Assembly: GCF_000721705.1 (NCBI RefSeq) | Contig: NZ_JOJL01000006.1 | Location: 124,001 to 188,000, forward strand | Source: Actinoplanes subtropicus | GTDB taxonomy: Bacteria; Actinomycetota; Actinomycetes; Mycobacteriales; Micromonosporaceae | Direction of reading: 5' to 3' | Length of the DNA: 64,000 nucleotides | Shown: piece by piece, positions 1 to 9,760 of the stretch | Layout: each line of letters begins with the position of its first letter | Position numbering within the stretch: the first letter of the stretch is position 1 | The notes under the pieces: model-generated | What the model was told of the DNA's origin: nothing | What the model saw: only the letters and a program-made list of their open reading frames with translations | The model's database searches: none | Translations under genes and position numbers: made by a program

Positions 1-30
1 GTGGTGACGCAGCTTTCCGTGCTGGGGTGA
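1..30 (+). CDS. 3' end of an upstream gene (9 codons)
   Basis: An open frame enters from the left edge and stops with TGA at 28-30. The last codons read VVTQLSVLG. The stop lies just before the GTG start of the next gene, and its GGGGTGA would serve as that gene's ribosome binding site, so the two are probably co-transcribed. Nothing in nine residues identifies the product. Confidence 0.35.
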   Translation: MVTQLSVLG

Positions 31-36
31 CGCGCG

Positions 37-1128
37 GTGCGCTGGCTGGTGCTCCCGTTGGTGCTGCTGGTGGCCGTGCTGCCGGCCGCGTGGCACGGCA
101 CGCTCTTCTCGGCGCTGACCGCCTGCGTGGTGGCCAGCGGCCTGTGCCTGCTGTGGTGGCGCACGCATCCGCGGGCGGTCGCGCTGGCCGGCGGGGCGTT
201 GTGGCTGGCCGGGGCCGCGCTCGCCGGGCACGGCTGGTTCCCCGACCTCGCCTTCGTGATCATGGCGCTGCTCTCCACCGTGGCGGCGCTCGGCTTCCAC
301 AGCCGCTGGGCGGGGCTCTTCCTGGCGGGCTACCTGATCGCGCTGTTCGCGGTGCTGCACCTGGTGGGCGGCGAGACCAACCCGGTCCCGCTGATCATCT
401 TCGGTGTGCCCGGGTTCCTCGCCGCCACCGTGCTGCGGCTGCGCCGGGAGGCGGCCGAGCAGCTGGCCGACCGCGGCCGCGAGCTGGAGGAGGAGCGGGA
501 GCTCTTCGCCGACCTCGCGCTGCGGCACGAGCGGGCCCGGATCGCCGCCGAACTGCACGACATCATCGGCCACGCGATCAGCGTGATGATCATCCAGGCG
601 GCGGCCGGGCAGCGGCTGGCCGACCGCGATCCGGCCGCCGCCAAGCAAGCGTTCGCCTGGATCGCCGAGTCGGCCCGGCAGGGGCGCGACGACCTGCGGC
701 GCCTGGTCGACCTGCTCGGCGGCACCTCGGTGGACAGCCCCGACCTCGCGCTGATCGACGAGGTGGTGACCCGGGCGGCCCGCAGCGGGCTGGACGTCTC
801 GTGCCGCTTCGAGGGCACTCGGGACGGCGTCCCGGCGCCCCTCGCCCACCTGGCGTTCCGGGTCGTGCAGGAGAGCCTGACGAACGCGTTGCGCTACGCG
901 CCCGGCGCGGCGGTCCGGGTCGCGGTGAGCGGTTCCGATCGCCTTTTGCGCGTACGGGTGGAGAACGAGCCCGCCCGCACCGACCGTCCCGCCCTCCCCG
1001 GGACCGGGCGAGGCCTGACCGGTCTGCGCGAGCGGATCCAGCAGGAGGGCGGTCAGCTGACCGCCGGCCCGACCGAGGCCGGCGGCTGGGCGGTCGGCGC
1101 GGTCATCGGGCGCGCCGGGCGGGGATGA
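37..1128 (+). CDS. Membrane sensor histidine kinase (HisKA_3 / NarL type)
   Basis: This 363-residue kinase probably senses an envelope signal and phosphorylates a LuxR-type response regulator. Residues 1-135 form five or six hydrophobic membrane segments with little extracytoplasmic sequence. A short helical linker leads to the HisKA_3 dimerisation domain with the phosphoacceptor motif ELHDIIGH (His174). The ATPase domain has an N-box (FRVVQESLTNALRYAP, about 271-286) and a G-box (GRGLTGLRERI, near 327). All catalytic motifs are intact, unlike the decayed kinase near 35.4 kb. GTG 37 is chosen for the GGGGTG upstream. No response regulator follows, so the partner gene is probably upstream, outside the window. 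Its 3' end overlaps the converging arabinofuranosidase gene by 26 bp. Confidence 0.9.
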   Translation: MRWLVLPLVLLVAVLPAAWHGTLFSALTACVVASGLCLLWWRTHPRAVALAGGALWLAGAALAGHGWFPDLAFVIMALLSTVAALGFHSRWAGLFLAGYLIALFAVLHLVGGETNPVPLIIFGVPGFLAATVLRLRREAAEQLADRGRELEEERELFADLALRHERARIAAELHDIIGHAISVMIIQAAAGQRLADRDPAAAKQAFAWIAESARQGRDDLRRLVDLLGGTSVDSPDLALIDEVVTRAARSGLDVSCRFEGTRDGVPAPLAHLAFRVVQESLTNALRYAPGAAVRVAVSGSDRLLRVRVENEPARTDRPALPGTGRGLTGLRERIQQEGGQLTAGPTEAGGWAVGAVIGRAGRG

Positions 1129-3028
1129 AGACCCGCATGACCGACGGGCCGCGGTTCGCCCACAGGTGGTACGGGATCGCCGTGAGGGTGACGCTGCGGC
1201 CGTCCTCGGGCGGGCGTTCCGACAGGGCCGCCCAGCCGGCGCCCGCCCAGCCCGAGTCGTCGCGGGCCAGCCCGGACGCGGTCACCAGAATCGCATCCTC
1301 GCCCAGGAGGCCCTCCCGGACCTCCTCGTGCAGCGGTTCGTCGACGCACAACTCCACGCGGTTGACGTCGACGCCGTCGGGCTGGTCGACGCTTTCCAGG
1401 CAGTAGACGACCGGGCCGCGCTCGATCGCCACCGCTCCGCGCAGCGCGTCGGCCGACGGGTGCGCGACGGTCAGCCGTACCGGCATCGGCAGGGTCAGCG
1501 CCACCCGATCCCCGGTCCGCCACTGCCGCTCGAGCGAAAGGTAGCCGGTCGCGCCCGCGGCCGCCGGCACGGGCGTGTCGTTGACCGCCACGGTGGCGCC
1601 CCGGCACCAGGCGGGCACCCGCAACGCGAGCGTCCACGGCTCATCGGCGCTCTCCAGAACGGTCACCTCGATGGCGCCGTCCCGCGGGTACTCGGTGGCC
1701 ACGGCGAGGGTGGCCGTGCCGGTCCGGATGGTCGCCGGCACGTACTGGTGGAGCTGAACGCCGGAATCCGAGTACGTGGCGAGGTATCCGCCGAGCGAGG
1801 CGACCGTCCGCATGATGTTCGGCGGGCAGCAGGCGCAGGCGAACCACGGCGGCCGGGTGCCGGGCGCCTCGGCGCGGGCCGGGCGGGTCCGGGTGGAGGC
1901 GGCCGGCCGGGCGACCCGCCGCTGCACCGGGTTGTTGTAGAAGAACCCGGTGCGCTCGACCGAGGTGGAGGCGGCGAGCAGGTTGTACAGCGCCCGCTCG
2001 ATGGCGTCGGCGAACCGGCCCTCGCCGGTGGCCAGCAGCAGCCGCCAGCACAGCATGATGTTCGCGATCGTCGCGCAGGTCTCGCCGTACGCGAGATCCG
2101 GCGGCAGCTCGTACTCCTCGCCGAACGCCTCGCCGTCGAAGCGGGAGCCGACCGCGCCGGTGAGGTACGTCTTCGTCGCGGTCATCGACTCCCACTGCCG
2201 CAGCGCGCTGTCCAGCAGCGCCCGCTCGCCGGTCTCCAGGTAGACGTCGACCACGCCGCAGACCAGGTACAGCGCGCGGACCGCGTGACCGGCCACGGTG
2301 GACTGCTCGCGGACCGGCACGGCGTCCTGGAAGTAGGTCGAGTCGAAGTGGCCCTGCGCGTCCAGCACGCCGTGCCCGCGCACGTCGAGAAGCTGGCGCG
2401 CCAGGTCCAGGTACGTCTGGTCGCCGGTCTCCCGGTACAGCTCGACGAGCGCCATCTCGATCTCGGGGTGCCCGTCGGTGTCCTTGCGCCGCCGCTCACC
2501 GAACTCGCGCGCGACGCAGTCGGCGGCGCGGCGGGCGATGTCGAACAGCTCGTCGCCGCCGGCCGCCCGGCGGTGTGCCACGCCGGCCTGGATGAGGTGC
2601 CCGATGCAGTACAGCTCGTGGCTGGTGATCAGGTTGTTCCACTGCGCCTCGTGGCCGGCCTGGACGTTGGAGTTGAGGTAGCCGTCCGCCTCCTGGGCCG
2701 CCCGCAGCACGCCGGCCAGCCCGCTCACCGCCTCGTCGAACTCGGCCGTCGGCTGGCGGCCGATGTCCCAGGAGATGGCCTCCAGCACCTTGTAGACATC
2801 CGAGTCGCTGAACCACAGGCCGCGATGCGGGCCGCCGAGCAGGCGCAGGTTGTCCACGGAGCCGTCGCGCTCCAGCCAGCCCAGCGCGTGCCGCGTGGTG
2901 ACCTCCCGGTTGGCCTGCTGCCACCGGCCCCAGAAGCCGCCGGTGAGCGCCGCGTCACGCAGGCCCAGCGGGCGCACGGCGAGGCGGTCGGCGGACCGTG
3001 GGGAGACGGGTCCGAGCACAGAAGTCAC
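1103..3028 (-). CDS. GH127 beta-L-arabinofuranosidase (DUF1680)
   Basis: This 641-residue protein without a signal peptide matches GH127, which removes terminal beta-L-arabinofuranose from arabinooligosaccharides. Family enzymes use a zinc-bound cysteine nucleophile with glutamate as acid/base. Both signatures are visible: YGETC gives Glu316 and Cys318, and CACCPPN gives Cys398, Cys400 and Cys401, matching the Glu/Cys/Cys-Cys set of the family. GTG 3028 is chosen because AAGGAGA stands about 6 nt upstream; the same frame stays open further upstream but there lacks coding character. It is the last gene of the minus-strand operon, 26 bp after the second permease, so cytoplasmic cleavage of the imported oligosaccharide is its likely job. 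The exact linkage is inferred. Confidence 0.9.
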   Translation of the reverse strand: MTSVLGPVSPRSADRLAVRPLGLRDAALTGGFWGRWQQANREVTTRHALGWLERDGSVDNLRLLGGPHRGLWFSDSDVYKVLEAISWDIGRQPTAEFDEAVSGLAGVLRAAQEADGYLNSNVQAGHEAQWNNLITSHELYCIGHLIQAGVAHRRAAGGDELFDIARRAADCVAREFGERRRKDTDGHPEIEMALVELYRETGDQTYLDLARQLLDVRGHGVLDAQGHFDSTYFQDAVPVREQSTVAGHAVRALYLVCGVVDVYLETGERALLDSALRQWESMTATKTYLTGAVGSRFDGEAFGEEYELPPDLAYGETCATIANIMLCWRLLLATGEGRFADAIERALYNLLAASTSVERTGFFYNNPVQRRVARPAASTRTRPARAEAPGTRPPWFACACCPPNIMRTVASLGGYLATYSDSGVQLHQYVPATIRTGTATLAVATEYPRDGAIEVTVLESADEPWTLALRVPAWCRGATVAVNDTPVPAAAGATGYLSLERQWRTGDRVALTLPMPVRLTVAHPSADALRGAVAIERGPVVYCLESVDQPDGVDVNRVELCVDEPLHEEVREGLLGEDAILVTASGLARDDSGWAGAGWAALSERPPEDGRSVTLTAIPYHLWANRGPSVMRVFIPARRAR

Positions 3029-3054
3029 GACGGTTCTCCTTATGGATGGGCGGA

Positions 3055-3906
3055 TCAGCCGCGCAGCGCGCCGGTGACCAGGCCGCTGACGTAGAAGCGC
3101 TGCAGCAGCAGGTACACCAGCAGGCAGGGCATCATCGCCACGACCACGCCCGCCTGCAGCGCCCCGAAATCGATGATGTTGTACGAGGCGTACCGGATGT
3201 TGACCAGCATCACGGGCAGGGTGTATTTGGAACCGTCGTTGAGGAAGATCAGCGGCGCGAGGTACTCGTTCCAGGACGTCAGGAACGAGAACAGCGCGAC
3301 GGTGACCACGCCGGGCAGCACGATGCGCAGCGAGACGTGCCGCATCGCGCCGAAGCTGGACGCGCCGTCCACCAGCGCGGCCTCCTCCAGCTCCCGGGGC
3401 ACCGACTCGAAGCTGTTGCGCATCAGGTAGATGCCGAACGGGAGCTGGAACATCACGAGCACCAGCGCGAGCCCGATCAGGCTGTTCTGCAGGCCCAGGT
3501 GGCCGAGCACGATGTAGAGCGGGAGCAGGATCGTCGCGTACGGCACCATGAGAATGCCCAGCGTCGCGGCGAAGAGCAGGGTGCGCCCGCGGAAGGCGAA
3601 CCGCGCGAAGCCGTAACCGCCCAGCACGCACACCACCACCGAGCCGATGACGGTCAGCACGGCGAGCAGCACGCTGTTCGTCAGGTACGTCCCGATGCCC
3701 TGGTCGAAGCCGGCCAGGCTGCGGTAGTTGGCGATGGACAGGCTGTGCGGGAACCACGTCGGCGGCTGCTGGTTGGCCTCGGACTTCGACTTGAACGAGT
3801 TGAGCAGCGCCCACAGCAGCGGGAACAGGAAGGCGATCGCGAGCGCCATGCTGACCAGGTGGAACAGCGTGCTCCGGGTCAACCGCCGGGCCGCCTCGGT
3901 GGTCAT
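3055..3906 (-). CDS. CUT1 sugar ABC transporter permease (MalG type)
   Basis: This 283-residue inner-membrane protein has six predicted membrane segments. Its cytoplasmic EAA loop, EEAALVDGASSFGAMRHVSL, is where the ATPase docks. The start ATG 3906 shares a base with the stop of the first permease (TGATG), with AGGAGG just upstream, so translation is coupled. With the preceding permease and binding protein it forms a carbohydrate-uptake-1 importer; no ATPase gene is present. The flanking glycosidases suggest an arabinose-containing oligosaccharide as substrate, which is inference from context. Confidence 0.93.
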   Translation of the reverse strand: MTTEAARRLTRSTLFHLVSMALAIAFLFPLLWALLNSFKSKSEANQQPPTWFPHSLSIANYRSLAGFDQGIGTYLTNSVLLAVLTVIGSVVVCVLGGYGFARFAFRGRTLLFAATLGILMVPYATILLPLYIVLGHLGLQNSLIGLALVLVMFQLPFGIYLMRNSFESVPRELEEAALVDGASSFGAMRHVSLRIVLPGVVTVALFSFLTSWNEYLAPLIFLNDGSKYTLPVMLVNIRYASYNIIDFGALQAGVVVAMMPCLLVYLLLQRFYVSGLVTGALRG

Positions 3907-4847
3907 CAGTCCTCCTTGGTGCGCAGCAGGCGCAGCTGCACGAAGTTCAGCAGGATCAGGGCCACCAGCAGGACGACCGCCTCGGCGGCGGCGTCGCCCA
4001 GCCGGTACGACTGGAAGGCCTTGTTGTAGAGGGCGAGCACGACCGTCATCGTGCTGTTGTCCGGCCCGCCGTGGGTGAGCACGTAGAACTGGTCGAAGGC
4101 GAGCAGCGACCCGGTCACCGACAGCACGGTCAGCAGCGCGAGCGTGGGCTTGATGCCGGGCAGCGTGATGTACCGCAGCCGCTGCATGGTCGAGGCGCCG
4201 TCCACCCGCGCCGCCTCGTACAGCTCGCCCGGGATGGACTGCACGCCGACCAGCAGCACCACCATCTGGAAGCCGACGAACTTCCACGTCACGAGCGTGA
4301 TGACCGAGAACAGTGCCTTGCCGGGCGTGTCCAGGAAGCCGACCGGCTTGTCGGTGAGGTGGACGGCCTGCAGCGCCTGGTTGAAGATGCCCAGCCGGTC
4401 GCTGGAGTCGACCCACCACATCGTGGAGGCGGCGGCGGTGCCGACGACGTACGGCAGGAAGAACGCCGTACGGTAGAAGCGGGCGCCGCGGCGCGGGCTG
4501 TTCGAGACGGCCACCAGCACGAACGCGACCGCGAACAGCACCACCGTGGTGATCGCGGTGTACAGCAGGGTGAACGTGATCGCGCCGATGAACTGGTTGT
4601 CGTGCGCGAGGTGCCGGTAGTTGTCGAGCCCGTCGAACTGCGGCGTGCCGAGCAGCGGCCAGTCCATGAAGGACATGGAGACGAGGATCGCCAGCGGTAC
4701 CAGGAACAGCCCCGCCACGATCACCGCGGTGGGGGTGACGAACAGCAGACCGGTGAACGGGCGGCGGGCCGCGGACCCCCGCGACCGGCGCGCGGTGGCA
4801 CCGGTCGCGGGGGCCTCGGCTCCCGCCCGAGTCGTCGTCAACGACAC
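3906..4847 (-). CDS. CUT1 sugar ABC transporter permease (MalF type)
   Basis: This 313-residue permease has a charged cytoplasmic N-terminus (residues 1-30) and six membrane segments starting at FTGLLFVTPTAVIVAGLF. The EAA motif YEAARVDGASTMQRLRYITL lies near residues 216-235. It follows the binding-protein gene by 13 bp and overlaps the start of the partner permease by one base. The pair should form the transmembrane channel of the importer. Confidence 0.93.
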   Translation of the reverse strand: MSLTTTRAGAEAPATGATARRSRGSAARRPFTGLLFVTPTAVIVAGLFLVPLAILVSMSFMDWPLLGTPQFDGLDNYRHLAHDNQFIGAITFTLLYTAITTVVLFAVAFVLVAVSNSPRRGARFYRTAFFLPYVVGTAAASTMWWVDSSDRLGIFNQALQAVHLTDKPVGFLDTPGKALFSVITLVTWKFVGFQMVVLLVGVQSIPGELYEAARVDGASTMQRLRYITLPGIKPTLALLTVLSVTGSLLAFDQFYVLTHGGPDNSTMTVVLALYNKAFQSYRLGDAAAEAVVLLVALILLNFVQLRLLRTKED

Positions 4848-4860
4848 GACATCTTCCTCA

Positions 4861-6147
4861 TCAGTTCGCCGCGTCCAGGCCCGCTTGGATCTTGGACTGT
4901 CCGTCGGCGAGCGCCTGGTCGACGCCGGGTCCGTAGAGCGCGGCCCGGATCGTGGCCACCCACGGCCCGTTCGGGTTGTTGAACAGGTCGCCGAACGGCA
5001 GGGCGAACGGCGTGTGGCCGTTCTTCAGGCCGTCCGCGATGAGCTTGGTGCGGGGGTCCGCGGCCGTGTACTTGTTGCCCGACAGGTCGGTGCGGCCCGG
5101 CAGGTCACCGTTCTTGGCGATGATCTCCACCTGCGCGTTGTCCTCGAGGGTCCACTTGAGGAAGTCCCACGCCTGGGCCCGGTGCTTGGAGGTGGCCGAG
5201 ATGCCGGCCACGTCGCCGCCGATGAAGGTCGAGGTGCCGGAGCCGTCCGGCGCCATCAGCGGGGCCACACCCCACTTGAACTTGGTCTGCTTGAGCAGGT
5301 CGCCCACGATCGGCGAGCCCAGCGGCAGGATGCCCACCTTGCCCGCCTCGAAGTTGGCCGGCCAGGTCGAGCCGTCCTGCGCCTTGTCGCTCGAGTCGAC
5401 CAGCTTCTCGTCGCTCATCTGCTTGTACATCGTGAAGATCGACTTGAAGGCGGGGGTATTGATCATCACCTTCTTGCCGTCGTCGGACAGCACCTGCTCC
5501 CCCGCCGCCCACGCGTACGGGAACAGGGTGTAGACGCCGCAGCCGCCACAGCTGCCGGCGAGGTCGAAGCCGGTGATGCCGTGCCCGAGCGCGGTGATCT
5601 TACGTGCGTCGGCGAGCATCTCGGTGAAGTTGGCCGGCGCCTTCTCCGGGTCGAGGCCGGCCTGCTTGAACAGGTCCTTGTTGTAGAACAGCACGGACGA
5701 GTCCAGCTTGTGCGGCACCGCGTAGATCTTGCCGTCGTAGGACGCGACCTTCAGGTGGGACTGGGCGATGCTGGGGTAGAACGGCAGCGCCTTCACGTCG
5801 GCGCTGATGTCCTGGAACAGCCCCTGCTTGGTGTAGTTGGGCGAGTAGACCACGTCGGAGGCCAGGATGTCCGGCAGGCTCTTCGAGCCGGCCGCGGCAC
5901 CGACCTTGGTCAGGTAGTTGTCGTTCGGGATGATGGTCAGCGCCACGTGGTTCTTGTGGCTCGAGTTGTACGCGTCGACCAGCCGCTGGCTGAACTGGTC
6001 GGTGGCCGAGCGCACCCACATCGTCAGCTGGGTGCCGTCGTCCGGGTTGCTGCTGCTGCTCGTCTTGCTGCCACCGCCGCCACATGCGGCCACGGTCAGC
6101 GCCACGACCACGCCTATGACCGGCAATCGCCACCTGTTAATGGCCAT
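4861..6147 (-). CDS. Sugar ABC transporter substrate-binding lipoprotein
   Basis: This 428-residue family-1 solute-binding protein starts with a lipoprotein signal (VVVALTVAAC), so Cys22 should be lipidated and anchor it outside the membrane. A Gly/Ser linker follows, then a two-lobed fold with SBP_bac_1 landmarks (WVRSATDQFS, LFYNKDLFKQAGLDPEKAP). GAGGAG sits 5 nt before ATG 6147. That binding site and start lie inside the last codons of the upstream glycosidase gene, which it overlaps by 11 bp, so translational coupling is likely. The ligand is inferred to be an arabinose-containing oligosaccharide. Confidence 0.93.
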   Translation of the reverse strand: MAINRWRLPVIGVVVALTVAACGGGGSKTSSSSNPDDGTQLTMWVRSATDQFSQRLVDAYNSSHKNHVALTIIPNDNYLTKVGAAAGSKSLPDILASDVVYSPNYTKQGLFQDISADVKALPFYPSIAQSHLKVASYDGKIYAVPHKLDSSVLFYNKDLFKQAGLDPEKAPANFTEMLADARKITALGHGITGFDLAGSCGGCGVYTLFPYAWAAGEQVLSDDGKKVMINTPAFKSIFTMYKQMSDEKLVDSSDKAQDGSTWPANFEAGKVGILPLGSPIVGDLLKQTKFKWGVAPLMAPDGSGTSTFIGGDVAGISATSKHRAQAWDFLKWTLEDNAQVEIIAKNGDLPGRTDLSGNKYTAADPRTKLIADGLKNGHTPFALPFGDLFNNPNGPWVATIRAALYGPGVDQALADGQSKIQAGLDAAN

Positions 6148-9100
6148 GTCCGCTCCTCATGTCGAAAATCTGAAGCTCCTTGACCCCGACCGCGCGTCCG
6201 GCAGCCGGCGTGACGAGCACGCGTACCTGCCGGGCCGAGATCGGCGGGAAGGTGACCTCGTTGAAATTGGGGGCCGGTGTTGCCGGGGACGCCTTCTGCC
6301 CCGGGACGTCCACCCAGGCAGAGCCGTCGAAATACTGAACCGTGCAGGCGGCCGGTTCCCGGTAGGTGCTGCCGCCGGAGCCGAACGCCTTGTTGCTGTA
6401 GAAGTAGAGCTGGACGGTGTCGAATCGAGTGGCCCGGCCGAGATCGACCTGCAGCCAGTCCTGCGCGTCGGGCGAGCCGAGGGTGCCCCAGATCGGGTTC
6501 GTGCCCACGTAGGGCCCGAAGGTCACCGGCAGCCCGCTGATGGTGAAGCCGTCCACCGCGTTCGCGGCGGTCGTCGCGGCGTACGAGGCGGTCGTGGCCT
6601 TCCCGGCCGCGAGATCCACCGCCGGGTGCTCGCGGGAGACGTCCAGGCCGGCCTTCTGGAAGCTGTCCACCAGGCGCGCGTTGCCGGCGAGGCTGACCTG
6701 GTCGGCCGCCCGCAGCGGCGCCGGGACGACGACGTGGGCCAGGGTGCGCGCGGTGAACACGCGCCGGCCGTCGACGTAGAGCGAGTACCCGGCCGGCGCG
6801 GCGGGGTAATACACCGTCCCGCCGGGCTTCTGCCAGACGATGGTCAGGTCGCTGCCGTGGTAGCTCAGGTTGTTCACCGTGAAGTGGTCCAGGCCCATGT
6901 CGATCGGCCACAGCTCGACCTTGTCGTCCAGCCGCGGGCGCAGGCCGGCCACGTCCTGGAAGAACATCCAGTTGTACGAGCCGAGCACGTCGTGGTGGAT
7001 CCCGGAGCGGCCGTAGGTCTTGGTCGCCGGGTCCCAGTCGAAGAAGAACTCGTTGTTGTCCGGGAACCGGTTGTCGCCGTTGATGTCCTCGTTCCAGGCC
7101 AGCCAGGACATCAGCTGCCGGTACATGTCCGGGGTGATGTATTGCGAGGAGTACGCCCGCAGCGCGTTGGAATACAGCCGCGCCTGCAGCGTCGCGTTGA
7201 TGTTCGAGAAGTTGTTGCTGCCGTGGCTGCACGCCTCGCAGGCGACATCGGCGGCCTGGTCGGCCTGGTCCGCCGTGTAGATCGGCATGATCGGGAACTC
7301 GGCGGCGTCGGCGTAGTAGCGCAGCGCCTGGGTGTACTCGGGGGTGTCCGGCGGCACGTTGTCGATGAACGGCGCGAAGTTCTGCTGGTCCTTCCAGCAC
7401 ACCAGATTGCCGGTGGTCAGGTCCTTCTGCAGGAACACCTTGCCCGGGCAGGTGACGGTGGGCCGCACCAGCGTGACGACGGTCGCGTCGTGGCCGCTGC
7501 CCGAGGAGTCCACGGCCGTCGCGCCGGACTGCTCGTCGAACCGGTAGTCCGCCACGTCGCCGGCGCCGGGCTGCCCGCCGGCCAGCGCCGCCACGTCGGC
7601 GGCCGCGAGCGCGTGCCCGTAGATCTGGAAGTCGTCCACGGTCGCGTCGAGGTACGGGTCGTCGAACTGCGAGCGGCCGATCCAGTTCTGGTTCGTGCTG
7701 CCCAGGCTGGACGGGTGCAGCGTCATCGCGGTGTTGGTCGCCACCGCGGCGCCGTTGACGTACAGCGTGCCGGTGCTGCCGGAGAGCGTGACCGCCAGGT
7801 GCGACCAGGTGCCGACGGGCAGCTGGGTGGCGGCGTTGAGCTGCTGCTCGCCGCTGCCGGTGGTGATCGCGAACCGCGGGCCGCCGCCGGCGTTGACGGT
7901 CAGGAACATGTAGTCACCGGTGCCGGTGCCGAAGTCGAACACCCGGGACCAGGTCGTGGTGGCGTCCGGGTTCACCCAGGCCGAGATGGTGAAGTCGGAG
8001 AGCCCGCCGACGATGCCGGCCGGCAGGTTCACGAACTCGTTGCTGCCGCTGAGCCTGACCGCATTGCCCAGCCTCCCCGGCACGCGGGGGCCGGTCGCCT
8101 GGCCGCCGCCGCTGTCGTCCGCGTTGGTCACCGGGCCGGCGGCCCACAGGTTGCTCAGGATCGCCTTGCGGATCGCCTCGGCGACGGCGGTCATCTTCGC
8201 CGCCTTGGCCTTGTTGCCGAGCAGCCGGTACTCGTCCGCCGCGGTCCGCGCCTCGGCGTACCAGTACGAGGACTCCGTCCGGTCCTGCGGGCGGGTGCCG
8301 TAGTACTTGAAGGCCACCGAGTCCGCGTCGTTGCCGGGGAGCGTGCCGGACGAGTACTCGATCAGGTGGTCGGCGTTGGTGTCGAACTTGGCCAGCGTGC
8401 CGTCCAGGTCGCACTCGGCGTACTTGGCCAGCTTCTCCACCACCGACCTCGGCCCGCCGTGCACCAGGTAGCTCTGCCAGGCCTGCACGCCGGTCCACTG
8501 CTCGTACGTGTTGTTCCAGTTCCCGGTGTTGCCCGGGTTGTCGTGGAACGCCTGGCAGCCGGACTCCTCGCCCTGCGACAGCCAGGAGCCGTACGGGTAG
8601 AGCGGGTTTCGCCAGAACTGCAGGTCCTGCAGGCGCATCGGGACGGTCAGCGAGATCTGGTTGTTGTACCCGAGCGCGCCCTCGAGATCGACCGGGAACT
8701 GGTAGTCGTTGCCCGGGATGTTGCCGTCGAACGTGTTGTAGCGGTTCAGCCAGGTGCGGTAGTAGGAGATCTTCTCGACGTTCTTGTCGGGGAGGTCGAG
8801 ATAGGGCACGGTGTCGACCCAGAACCGGTTGTACTCGCGCATCTGGGTGAGCCACGCGGTGCGCGGGTCGTACGCCCGGTAGCGCGCGTAGTCGGTCGCG
8901 GAGGCGGGTATCTCGTTCGCGACCGCGCCGAGCTGCAGCTTGACCGTGACCGACGCACCCGGGTCGAGGGCGATCGCGCGGGTGAGGCCGGCGCCGGCGG
9001 CCGTGAACCCGTCGCCGGAGAAGCGCGGGAAGATCGTGGACAGCCCGTACCGCAGGGTCACCGTGCCGGTCAGCTCGGCGCCGTCGGCCGAGGCGACGGT

Positions 9101-9760
9101 CGCGATCGGCGAGGCGGCGGTCAGGGTCGTCGAGAGCGCGGCCGTGCCGGTGTTGGTGAGCGTCAGGTCGGTGACGGCCACGTCGTTGTCGGTGATGAAC
9201 TTCTTTTCCTGTACGGACAGGCCAGGCCGGGTGTACACACCGGCGAAATAGCTCGGGTACTGGACGCGCTGGGTGGTGTCCTCCACCAGCGCATCGCCGG
9301 TCACGCCGACCGTGTACAGGCTCTGCGGTGCGGCGGTGGTGGGTGGCTGCCGGTACGCGTACCCGCCGCCGCCGTTCGCGCCGCCGCCACCCGCGCCGAA
9401 GCCGAGCACGCGCGGGTTGTGCGTGTACATGTAGAGGGCGCGGCCGCGGGTCATCAGCGCGGAGTCCGCATTGGACAGGAAGGGGCGGGCGAGGATGCGG
9501 TCGAACCAGTACGACTCGCCGCCGGCCGCGATGTCGGCGTTGTAGATGGCGCGCAGCATGCTGCCGCGCGGCTGGTAGCCGGCCGGCTCGGGCGGGATGG
9601 GGGTGGCCGAGCCGGTGAAGGTGGGCTCCCCCGGGTCGACCGCGGGCGGCTCGCCCGGGTGGTACCCGCCGGCGGGCGCGGCGCCGGCCGGCATGGCCGG
9701 CAGCACCAGCGTGCCGATCAGGGCGAGACACAACGCGCCCACTCCGGTCCTTTTACGCAC
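6137..9760 (-). CDS. Large secreted glycosidase: six-hairpin (MGH1-like) domain with inserted LamG and C-terminal F5/8-type CBM
   Basis: This 1207-residue secreted protein is the first gene of the operon. A signal peptide (VRKRTGVGALCLALIGTLVL...AGAAPA, about 1-30) is followed by a beta-rich N-terminal region to about 325. The first half of an (alpha/alpha)6 glycosidase-like domain (about 327-545) carries NRYNTFDGNIPGND and DLEGALGYNNQ. A LamG/concanavalin-like domain (about 555-740, FTISAWVNP...DATVDDFQIYG) comes next. Barrel-like sequence then resumes (about 785-960, MSWLAWNEDINGDNRFPDNN). A discoidin-like carbohydrate-binding domain (about 1047-1207) closes the protein. GTG 9760 has AAGGGGGA upstream. 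It probably cuts plant polysaccharide outside the cell and feeds the importer behind it. The glycosidase family is not certain; GH63/MGH1-like is my best match. Confidence 0.82.
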   Translation of the reverse strand: MRKRTGVGALCLALIGTLVLPAMPAGAAPAGGYHPGEPPAVDPGEPTFTGSATPIPPEPAGYQPRGSMLRAIYNADIAAGGESYWFDRILARPFLSNADSALMTRGRALYMYTHNPRVLGFGAGGGGANGGGGYAYRQPPTTAAPQSLYTVGVTGDALVEDTTQRVQYPSYFAGVYTRPGLSVQEKKFITDNDVAVTDLTLTNTGTAALSTTLTAASPIATVASADGAELTGTVTLRYGLSTIFPRFSGDGFTAAGAGLTRAIALDPGASVTVKLQLGAVANEIPASATDYARYRAYDPRTAWLTQMREYNRFWVDTVPYLDLPDKNVEKISYYRTWLNRYNTFDGNIPGNDYQFPVDLEGALGYNNQISLTVPMRLQDLQFWRNPLYPYGSWLSQGEESGCQAFHDNPGNTGNWNNTYEQWTGVQAWQSYLVHGGPRSVVEKLAKYAECDLDGTLAKFDTNADHLIEYSSGTLPGNDADSVAFKYYGTRPQDRTESSYWYAEARTAADEYRLLGNKAKAAKMTAVAEAIRKAILSNLWAAGPVTNADDSGGGQATGPRVPGRLGNAVRLSGSNEFVNLPAGIVGGLSDFTISAWVNPDATTTWSRVFDFGTGTGDYMFLTVNAGGGPRFAITTGSGEQQLNAATQLPVGTWSHLAVTLSGSTGTLYVNGAAVATNTAMTLHPSSLGSTNQNWIGRSQFDDPYLDATVDDFQIYGHALAAADVAALAGGQPGAGDVADYRFDEQSGATAVDSSGSGHDATVVTLVRPTVTCPGKVFLQKDLTTGNLVCWKDQQNFAPFIDNVPPDTPEYTQALRYYADAAEFPIMPIYTADQADQAADVACEACSHGSNNFSNINATLQARLYSNALRAYSSQYITPDMYRQLMSWLAWNEDINGDNRFPDNNEFFFDWDPATKTYGRSGIHHDVLGSYNWMFFQDVAGLRPRLDDKVELWPIDMGLDHFTVNNLSYHGSDLTIVWQKPGGTVYYPAAPAGYSLYVDGRRVFTARTLAHVVVPAPLRAADQVSLAGNARLVDSFQKAGLDVSREHPAVDLAAGKATTASYAATTAANAVDGFTISGLPVTFGPYVGTNPIWGTLGSPDAQDWLQVDLGRATRFDTVQLYFYSNKAFGSGGSTYREPAACTVQYFDGSAWVDVPGQKASPATPAPNFNEVTFPPISARQVRVLVTPAAGRAVGVKELQIFDMRSGHGH

